Shown here: one piece after another, positions 6,345-11,462 of the stretch | Layout of the letters: each line of letters opens with the position of its first letter | Position numbering within the stretch: position 1 is the stretch's first letter | Assembly (NCBI GenBank): GCA_023404715.1 | Contig: JAEYAR010000133.1 | Coordinates: 1 to 11,462 of the forward strand | Length of the DNA stretch: 11,462 nt | Source: Bacillota bacterium | GTDB lineage: Bacteria; Bacillota; Clostridia; Christensenellales; Aristaeellaceae | Direction: 5' to 3' | The notes under the pieces: model-generated | Told to the model about the DNA's origin: nothing | What the model saw: only the letters and a program-made list of their open reading frames with translations | The model's database searches: none | Position numbers and translations under genes: made by a program

Positions 6345-6373
6345 TTGCCATCGCGCGCGCGGTATGCTATCCT
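6345..6373 (+). promoter_or_regulatory. Promoter for the large wall-binding protein gene
   Basis: TTGCCA (6345-6350) and TATCCT (6368-6373) are separated by 17 bases, and a TG one base before the -10 box makes it an extended -10 promoter. The alternating CG run within the spacer is unusual. The start near 6380 would leave a leader of about 160 bases before the ATG at 6542, unusually long for this window. The leader contains a 17-base inverted repeat (6417-6433) and a seven-codon open frame (6451-6474). Confidence 0.68.
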
Positions 6374-6416
6374 GCCCCTTGTAAATGCGGTTACCATCAA
6401 TTGGACGGGCATTTCC

Positions 6417-6433
6417 AATGAAAAATTTTCATT
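6417..6433. repeat. Short perfect inverted repeat in the leader
   Basis: AATGAAAA, a central A, then TTTTCATT forms a perfect 8-bp dyad in the long leader of the wall-protein gene. It could be an operator site or simply an AT-rich coincidence. Nothing else in the sequence tells these apart. Confidence 0.35.
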
Positions 6434-6450
6434 CTGAGGAAAGAAAACGC

Positions 6451-6474
6451 ATGAGCATGCCGTCTATTGAGTAA
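6451..6474 (+). CDS. Possible seven-codon leader peptide
   Basis: ATG AGC ATG CCG TCT ATT GAG TAA encodes MSMPSIE. A GAGGA motif begins about 15 bases before its ATG, so it could be translated. The leader peptide ends 67 bases before the main ATG and shows no run of a single amino acid that would suggest classical attenuation. It may be chance. Confidence 0.25.
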   Translation: MSMPSIE

Positions 6475-6541
6475 GAACGAAACGGAAGCGAAAGCGCCGT
6501 TTGGAACGAAGCCGCGTGGAAGCGGGATGGAGGGAAAAAGA

Positions 6542-9500
6542 ATGAGTGGAAAACTGAGAAAGATGCTGGCGGTGCTGTGTGCGGCTGCGATGCTGCTGAG
6601 CACGGGGGCCATGCCGGCGATGGCGGCGGATGCGACGCCGGGCGAGATTACACAAAACGGAAATGATTTTACGATTACGGCTACAGCAAGCGGATCGACC
6701 GTGACGGTAACGGGTACTTTTATTCCTAAAGTGGGAAATGGTACGGTGAGTGGACTAAGCGTAGATGTAGCGCTTGGCAGCAGCTCAGTAAAGAACGTAT
6801 CGATTACCTCTCCCAATACGTTTACCGCTACATTTGATAACGTTGCAGCTGGTATACACGATGTAAAGGCAACCTTGCGCTTTAAGATCGATAGCGGTTA
6901 TGTGGATAATCTGAGCGTGTTCCGCACGACGCAGGTTACCGTTGAGCAGCAGACGCCGCCAGCAGAGCAGACAACGCCACCGGCAGAGCAGACAACGCCA
7001 CCGCCGACAGAGCAGACGCCGCCGCCGATTACAACCTCGATCTCCAATGTGCAGGCAACCGTGAGCGGAGATCAGATTACGGTGACAGGCAAAGCGCAGG
7101 CTGGCGCAACGGTCTCTATCGCGATTTGCGATAAGGACGGCAACGCCATGTGGAGCTTTGCCCATACGGAAATCGCCAATGCGGACGGCGATTTCACGAC
7201 CGTCTTTACAAAGATGGTAGCAAACGAATACAAGGCGCTGGCGCAATACCAAGACGGCAGTCATGTGATGTATGCGAACGGCAATACGTCCTTCACGGTT
7301 GGCACGCCCGCACCGGTCGCCAACCCGATCACCATTTCTTCCATCGAAGGCGGTGAAGAGAAGGTAGTTGTCACGGGCACCGCGGACAACGGAACAAATG
7401 TAGAAGTAACGCTGGCTGCCAACGGCAGCACCTATACCGCGTCGGACACCTCGGACGGCCAGTACAGCGTCAGCGTGCCCGGCCTGCCCGCCGGCACGTA
7501 CGAGGTGGATGTGAGCGTGAAGAGCACAAACACCGCCGCGCAGGATATCGCTCAGAGGAAGACGGTGACGGTCAATGCGAAGCAGACGAATCTGACGGTT
7601 ATGGCTTCCTACGACGCGACGAGCGGCAACGTTACCGTCAGCGGTACGGGCAAGGCGAACGCCCAGATCATAATCGATATTGGCACCAAGTCGCGGATTG
7701 CTTCGCAGGTGGATTCGCAGGGCAATTACGGCACTACCGCATATGTCGAGGGCGAGGGCAACGACATGAAGGTCGTCGTCGCCTACCTTGATCCGTCCGT
7801 CGGTGACAGAGCTACCACCACGGTGGATATTCCTGTGCCCCCCAAGGCGGTGGACATTGACATCTTAAGCGTCAAGGGCGGCGTAAACCAGATCGTCATT
7901 GAAGGCACAGGCAAGGAGAGCGCGGTCGTGGAAGCAACAGTCGGCGGCGTAACCGCTCAACAGACTGTTAAAGGCAACAACTTCTCCCTAACGCTTACCG
8001 GCGTGCCGAAGGGCAGTTATAAGGACATCGTAGTCAAATACCCGGACGGCAGCAACGGTAAATCCAAGACCTGGACGGAAACCGTCACGGTTACCGATCC
8101 GGTCACACTGACGGACATCTCGATCACGACGGTGAAGCCGGAGGTCGGCAAGGTCACCATCATCGGCACCGCCAAGGCGGGCGAGCGCGTCGTCGCCTCC
8201 ATGGTGACCCCGGAGAACAAGACCGTGACGCGCGGTATCGCCGCCGACGCCAACGGCAGCTATACCATCGCGTTTGACAACCTGGTCTCCGGCACCTACA
8301 AGACGCTGGTGATCCAGTACGTGAACGACGGCGTCGGCAAGCAGGCCGCGTATCCGGGCGATATCGTCGTGCCCGCGCCAAGCGTCGACAAGCCGACCAT
8401 CCAGGTCGACAAGATCTACACCGATACGCTCGTCGTCGTCGGCAAGACCACCCCGAATCTCAAGGTGACGGTATCCACCTCCTACGGCAACACCCAGTAC
8501 TCCTACAGCCAGAATTCTGGCTCGGACGGCGTGTTCCGTATCCCGCTGACCCGCACGCAGAGCGTGGGCGCGAAGGTGCGCGTGACCGTGACCTACGGCA
8601 ACAATGAGACGGTCTACACGGACGTCGAGGTGGAAAAGACGACCCAGAAGCCGACCTACCTGACGCTCAGCCGTTACAAGGGCAGCCGCGGCCAGGTCGT
8701 GCTCGACCTGCAAAGACGCCTTTCGAGCCTGGGTTACACCGTGCAGGAAACCGCCCGGTTTGACTATGCGACGGAGGAGGCCGTCCGCCAGTTCCAGCGC
8801 ACCAACGGCCTGGATGTGGACGGCATCGCGGGCAAAAACACGCAGACCCTGCTCTATAGCGTATCGGCAAAGCCCAACGGCTCCCCCTCGCCGGACCGCT
8901 ACCCCGTGCTCGTGCGCGGCGACCGCGGCAACGCGGTGACCCGCCTGCAGCAGCGCCTGAAGGACCTCGGGTATTACACGATCAAGGTCGACGGTATCTA
9001 CGGCGTGGGCACCCAGAGCGCTGTGCGCGCATTCCAGCGCCGCAACAGCCTGACGCAGACCGGCACGGCGGACAACTACACGCAGCAGGTGCTCTTCAGC
9101 TCCGCCGCCCTGGCGATGGACGACTACGACACCAACTACGTCTACCTGAGCCGCGGCAGCCGCGGCAGCGCGGTCACGCGTCTGCAGAGCCGCCTGGCCG
9201 CCCTGGGCTACTACTACGGCTCGCTGGACGGCATCTACGGCAGCGCCACACAGACGGCCGTGCGCCGCTTCCAATCGCGCAACGGCATCCGCTCGACGGG
9301 CAACGCGGACGTTAACACGCAGGTATCGCTGTTTAGCTCCAGCGCGATTTCCAACGGCAGCAGCTCCGGCTCCAGCGTAGGCTATGTCTACCTGCACTAC
9401 GGCAGCCGCGGCACGGCGGTAACCCGCCTGCAGCAGGCGCTCAAGGACAAGGGCTATTTGAAGGGCAAGGTCGACGGCATCTACGGCGACCAGACGTACG

Positions 9501-9595
9501 ATGCGGTCAAGGCCTTCCAGCGCGCCAAGGGCCTCTCGGTGGACGGCATCGCAGGCCGTAAGACGCAGAACGCCCTGTACGGCACGAATTATTAA
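6542..9595 (+). CDS. Large exported protein: Ig-like modules plus four peptidoglycan-binding repeats
   Basis: A 1017-residue exported protein. The ATG at 6542 has GGAGGG seven bases upstream and begins a signal peptide (MSGKLRKMLAVLCAAAMLLS, cleavage near AMA, residue 28). Residues about 30-133 form a divergent beta-rich module. Residues 134-161 are a Pro/Thr/Gln linker of about four seven-residue units. Six more Ig-like or invasin-like beta modules of about 85-100 residues follow (about 163-261, 263-348, 349-436, 437-520, 522-614 and 615-703), each with a VTVTG(T/K)A-like strand and most with a GxY or GxF turn. Four PG_binding_1 repeats end the protein (about 707-773, 787-853, 866-932 and 948-1015), with motifs such as AVTRLQQRLKDLGYY and VDGIYG. 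No catalytic domain or sortase motif is visible. It is probably a wall-anchored stalk, adhesin or surface-layer component, held non-covalently by its C-terminus. The first third has visibly lower GC than the rest. Confidence 0.88.
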   Translation: MSGKLRKMLAVLCAAAMLLSTGAMPAMAADATPGEITQNGNDFTITATASGSTVTVTGTFIPKVGNGTVSGLSVDVALGSSSVKNVSITSPNTFTATFDNVAAGIHDVKATLRFKIDSGYVDNLSVFRTTQVTVEQQTPPAEQTTPPAEQTTPPPTEQTPPPITTSISNVQATVSGDQITVTGKAQAGATVSIAICDKDGNAMWSFAHTEIANADGDFTTVFTKMVANEYKALAQYQDGSHVMYANGNTSFTVGTPAPVANPITISSIEGGEEKVVVTGTADNGTNVEVTLAANGSTYTASDTSDGQYSVSVPGLPAGTYEVDVSVKSTNTAAQDIAQRKTVTVNAKQTNLTVMASYDATSGNVTVSGTGKANAQIIIDIGTKSRIASQVDSQGNYGTTAYVEGEGNDMKVVVAYLDPSVGDRATTTVDIPVPPKAVDIDILSVKGGVNQIVIEGTGKESAVVEATVGGVTAQQTVKGNNFSLTLTGVPKGSYKDIVVKYPDGSNGKSKTWTETVTVTDPVTLTDISITTVKPEVGKVTIIGTAKAGERVVASMVTPENKTVTRGIAADANGSYTIAFDNLVSGTYKTLVIQYVNDGVGKQAAYPGDIVVPAPSVDKPTIQVDKIYTDTLVVVGKTTPNLKVTVSTSYGNTQYSYSQNSGSDGVFRIPLTRTQSVGAKVRVTVTYGNNETVYTDVEVEKTTQKPTYLTLSRYKGSRGQVVLDLQRRLSSLGYTVQETARFDYATEEAVRQFQRTNGLDVDGIAGKNTQTLLYSVSAKPNGSPSPDRYPVLVRGDRGNAVTRLQQRLKDLGYYTIKVDGIYGVGTQSAVRAFQRRNSLTQTGTADNYTQQVLFSSAALAMDDYDTNYVYLSRGSRGSAVTRLQSRLAALGYYYGSLDGIYGSATQTAVRRFQSRNGIRSTGNADVNTQVSLFSSSAISNGSSSGSSVGYVYLHYGSRGTAVTRLQQALKDKGYLKGKVDGIYGDQTYDAVKAFQRAKGLSVDGIAGRKTQNALYGTNY
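6941..7024 (+). repeat. Tandem 21-base repeat encoding a Pro/Thr/Gln linker
   Basis: Two identical 21-base units (6962-6982 and 6983-7003) encode AEQTTPP. A degenerate unit before (VEQQTPP) and one after (PTEQTPP) give about four copies. Repeats of a whole number of codons can expand or contract without frameshift, so linker length may vary between strains. Confidence 0.8.
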
Positions 9596-9607
9596 GCGAA
9601 TAAGACG

Positions 9608-9645
9608 AAGCGCCCGGCGCAGCTTAACGGCTGCGCCGGGCGCTT
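9608..9645 (+). terminator. GC-rich hairpin after the wall-protein gene
   Basis: AAGCGCCCGGCGCAGC (9608-9623) is a perfect 16-base complement of 9630-9645, with loop TTAACG. It starts 12 bases after the stop. Only two T residues and a TATAT stretch follow, so the T tract is poor, but the stem is very stable. It sits between two convergent genes and probably limits read-through in one or both directions. Confidence 0.65.
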
Positions 9646-9658
9646 ATATGCTGCGCCT

Positions 9659-10885
9659 CTAAATCAGGTTACAGGGGATCATACAGTTTTGAGCGTCTAT
9701 GGGGATGACTTCCTCACACATACAGATGATGCCACCGCACCCCCTGGCCAAGCCGGACTTTTCCATTAGCGCGTATTTTTTTATCTCGCGCCGGTCTGGG
9801 TTTGCGGACTTCTTGATTTCCAGCGGGTGGATTTGATTGTTCTCCTCGACCAAAATGTCGATCTCCTTGGCGTTGGAGTCGCGATAGTAGGTCAGGTTTG
9901 CCGTCGATTTTGCGTAGGCGTAGTGCTTAAGCAATTCCATCACCACGTCGTTTTCAAAGTAATGCCCGCTCGCCGCACCGTTCATTAAAGTGTCCCGCGT
10001 GAGCCACATGGAAAGGTGCGCGCAAAGGCCGGTATCGCAGAAATACAGTTTAGGCGTCTTGGTGAGGCGCTTTAATTCGTTATTGGAAAACGGCTGCAGG
10101 AGATAAATAATGCCTAAGCCTTGCAGCACGCGCACCCATTCCCTCGCCGTAGGTTGCGCAATTTCGGCGGCTTCCGCCAGCGTCTTATAATTAACCTGCT
10201 CAGCCACCAGCGCGGCGCAAGCGTTCAGGAACTTGCGGAAGCGGACCGTATCTGTGATCCCACCGGCCTCTGTCACATCGCGCATGAGATAGGTATCTAC
10301 ATAAGAGTTATAGTATTCCTGCCGCAGCTCCGCATCGGCGTATAGCACCTGAGGCATACCGCCCCGCCAGATATGCTCAAATACGTCCGTGATATCGTTT
10401 TTCTTTACCCGCTTTTGCCGCTCCAGCAGGCAAGCGAGGGAAAAGTCGAGCGCATCTGGAAAGTCAATCCCCTCAATCTCATTTTTTGATAGACTGTAAA
10501 GCTCTAATAAGCCAATTCTCCCCGCCAGCGTTTCCCGTACGTCTTTCATCATGTTAAACTGCTGAGAGCCGGTGAGCCAAAAGAGGCCCGTTTCCTCGCT
10601 ATTATCGCACATAATTTTGATTTGCTCAAATAGCTGAGGGGCTTTTTGTACTTCATCGATGATGATCGGCGGCTTATAGGTTTGAAAAAACAATACAGGG
10701 TCTTCTTGCGCCAGGGTCCTAGCCATTGAGTTGTCCAATGTGACATAAGTTCTGCTTTGTCCCTGGGCCAAGTGCTTTAGCATCGTCGTCTTTCCGACCT
10801 GCCTGGCGCCTGTCACCAGGACGGCTTTAAAGAAGGAACTCATGTGTAAAAATTTTCTTTCCAGCGTGCGTTTTATGTATTGCAA
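9659..10885 (-). CDS. AAA_14/DUF4143-type ATPase
   Basis: A 408-residue protein with an N-terminal AAA+ ATPase (AAA_14) and the C-terminal DUF4143 region common to this widespread family of unknown role. Walker A is GARQVGKTT (26-34), Walker B is PIIIDEVQ (73-80, Asp77 and Glu78), and LTGSQQF (104-110) is the sensor-like strand. A winged-helix-like stretch follows around 230-265. The C-terminal part has a PD-(D/E)XK nuclease-like pattern: Glu311 in YFEND, Asp343 in KEIDILVE and Glu356/Lys358 in LEIKKS. A TTG start is chosen because GGAGG lies six bases upstream and the opening MQYIKRTLE matches the usual start of the family; an ATG 14 codons in would cut the first helix. Base composition looks more AT-rich than neighbouring genes. 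A single gene with its own promoter suggests a mobile or accessory gene. Partner and substrate are unknown. Confidence 0.92.
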   Translation of the reverse strand: MQYIKRTLERKFLHMSSFFKAVLVTGARQVGKTTMLKHLAQGQSRTYVTLDNSMARTLAQEDPVLFFQTYKPPIIIDEVQKAPQLFEQIKIMCDNSEETGLFWLTGSQQFNMMKDVRETLAGRIGLLELYSLSKNEIEGIDFPDALDFSLACLLERQKRVKKNDITDVFEHIWRGGMPQVLYADAELRQEYYNSYVDTYLMRDVTEAGGITDTVRFRKFLNACAALVAEQVNYKTLAEAAEIAQPTAREWVRVLQGLGIIYLLQPFSNNELKRLTKTPKLYFCDTGLCAHLSMWLTRDTLMNGAASGHYFENDVVMELLKHYAYAKSTANLTYYRDSNAKEIDILVEENNQIHPLEIKKSANPDRREIKKYALMEKSGLARGCGGIICMCEEVIPIDAQNCMIPCNLI

Positions 10886-10902
10886 CGTGTGCCTCCATGA
10901 CT

Positions 10903-10938
10903 TTAGGATAATATAAGATACGGTTTATTTTATCCTAA
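10903..10938. promoter_or_regulatory. 9-bp dyad flanking the ATPase transcription start
   Basis: TTAGGATAA (10903-10911) and its exact complement TTATCCTAA (10930-10938) are separated by 18 bases. The right arm overlaps the ATPase -10 box and the left arm lies about 10-18 bases into the predicted transcript. The arms are too far apart, and the start too central, to form a normal mRNA hairpin, so a dimeric repressor site is a reasonable inference. Confidence 0.5.
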
Positions 10939-10955
10939 TATGTCCGAGGCGTCAA
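10927..10955 (-). promoter_or_regulatory. Promoter for the ATPase gene
   Basis: On the minus strand TTGACG (10955-10950) and TAAAAT (10932-10927) are separated by 17 bases. The predicted start near 10920 gives a leader of about 35 bases before the TTG start. Confidence 0.82.
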
Positions 10956-11040
10956 GTTAAATATTCACCCCTTTAATGGAAAATGAGAGCGCTAAACGGT
11001 TGCCTCGTCCTCCACTCAGTGAAATGGAGAGGAACGCATG

Positions 11041-11079
11041 AAAAACCCGCACAGCGGCCTGATTTGGCAGCCGTGCGGG
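11041..11079 (-). terminator. Intrinsic terminator of a vanished minus-strand gene
   Basis: On the minus strand CCCGCAC (11079-11073) pairs with GTGCGGG (11052-11046). The stem continues inward to about 14 bp with one mismatch and one G-U pair around loop AAATCA, then runs into TTTTT (11045-11041). It lies about 28 bases past the stop of the remnant at 11107-11205. No intact minus-strand gene upstream explains it. Confidence 0.8.
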
Positions 11080-11106
11080 CAATCGATGAGAGGAGGGCGC
11101 ATGCGG

Positions 11107-11205
11107 TTAGAACGAGCGGGCGGCGGAATTTTTGGTGATCGTATGCCCGTCGGCATCGAAGACAACCTGCGGGTTCTTGAGAAAAGCACGGGTATATAAG
11201 ATTTC
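11107..11205 (-). pseudogene. Possible 3' remnant of a lost gene
   Basis: Read on the minus strand, an open stretch of 32 codons with no start codon runs from just after an in-frame TAG (11208-11206) to TAA at 11109-11107. It reads EILYTRAFLKNPQVVFDADG, then HTITKNSAARSF. This looks like a real protein C-terminus (normal composition, DADG turn). A strong terminator follows, as it would after a genuine gene. The 5' part appears to have been deleted or replaced by the leader of the plus-strand gene at 11265. I do not recognise the family. Confidence 0.4.
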
Positions 11206-11264
11206 CTATTTTCGAAGGAAAGAGGGGAGCGCTCGCGTCTATATCATAGAAGGAGGAAGGGTAA

Positions 11265-11462
11265 ATGAAAAAAGTGATATCTGGATGCATCAGCCTGCTG
11301 CTCGTCTCCTTATGCATGGGTGCGCTCGGAGAAAACCCGCGCTACACGCTCGCGGACCTGCGCGAGCAGGCGGCAGAGGGCTGGCACGAGACGTACGAAG
11401 CGTACGGGCGGACGGTTCGCATCGACCTGGACGACTTTGTTCCCCAGGCAGAGGCCGCGCCG
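11265..11462 (+). CDS. Secreted protein, 5' part, cut by the window end
   Basis: The first 66 codons of an exported protein, open to the last base of the window. GGAGG (11252-11256) lies eight bases before the ATG. The signal peptide is MKKVISGCISLLLVSLCMGA, with likely cleavage near residue 20-22. The visible mature part (residues about 23-66) is acidic, with an early LADLREQAAEGWHETYEAYG segment followed by RTVRIDLDDFVPQAEAAP. The family is not recognisable from this much. The promoter is not clear: a TATAAG lies at 11195-11200, but no matching -35 box was found. Confidence 0.78.
   Translation, partial: MKKVISGCISLLLVSLCMGALGENPRYTLADLREQAAEGWHETYEAYGRTVRIDLDDFVPQAEAAP

Noticed and set aside
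6467..6541. TTG at 6467 as the start of the large wall protein
   Set aside because: No ribosome binding site precedes it, and the extension would place about 25 polar residues before the signal peptide. ATG at 6542 has a clear GGAGGG.
7988..9397. Long antisense open frame (469 codons) opposite the wall-protein gene
   Set aside because: It is a by-product of GC-rich codon bias: Ala/Arg/Val/His-rich, no recognisable domain, and it lies wholly within a well-supported gene.
11038..11199. 53-codon plus-strand open frame with a GAGAGGA motif upstream
   Set aside because: Its composition is odd, and it runs through a strong minus-strand terminator and the more protein-like minus-strand remnant. 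It could still be translated, but the minus-strand reading explains the region better.
10973..11317. 114-codon minus-strand open frame near the window end
   Set aside because: It crosses the terminator at 11041-11079 and the start of the secreted gene at 11265, and has no ribosome binding site or domain.
1..11462. CRISPR array, tRNA or insertion sequence
   Set aside because: No regularly spaced direct repeats, cloverleaf-like sequence, transposase motifs or terminal inverted repeats with target duplication were seen.

Overview
The window looks like the chromosome of a GC-rich, Gram-positive-type anaerobe of the Clostridia; Christensenellales-like lineages are a guess only. Supporting signs are strong GGAGG-type ribosome binding sites, GTG and TTG starts, canonical TTGNNN-17-TATAAT-like promoters, U-tract terminators, and several short secreted proteins with plain signal peptides. 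No CRISPR array, tRNA, insertion sequence or integrase was seen.

Layout. Positions 1-86 are the 3' end of a 5S rRNA, so an rRNA operon ends here, followed by a terminator (92-120). A promoter at 161-189 drives a secreted CHAP-type cysteine amidase/endopeptidase with a C-terminal peptidoglycan-binding domain (264-1115, +). It converges on a minus-strand block running from 6233 down to 1138. The two convergent genes share a 19-bp perfect inverted-repeat terminator that also encodes both stop codons.

The minus-strand block, in transcription order, starts with a likely four-gene operon: an iron-containing alcohol dehydrogenase, a secreted protein of unknown function, a Dabb-domain protein and a flavin reductase-like protein. 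Two separately promoted genes follow. One is a small secreted FMN-binding-like protein. The other is a duplicated CmpB/DUF1113-type membrane protein whose halves are joined by a long charged helical linker.

The alcohol dehydrogenase promoter is divergent from one serving a 1017-residue exported protein (6542-9595, +). This protein has about seven Ig-like beta modules and four peptidoglycan-binding repeats but no visible catalytic domain; it looks like a cell-wall-attached structural or adhesive protein. The CHAP protein carries the same type of wall-binding module, so the window has one probable wall hydrolase and one non-catalytic wall-bound stalk.

After a GC-rich hairpin, an AAA_14/DUF4143-type ATPase (9659-10885, -) has its own promoter with an unusual 9-bp dyad. 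Next come a terminator and what looks like the orphaned 3' end of a lost minus-strand gene. The window closes with the first 66 codons of another secreted protein (+).

No complete new system is evident. The most promising places to look are the four-gene redox operon with its embedded secreted protein, the ATPase dyad, and the gene remnant beside it.
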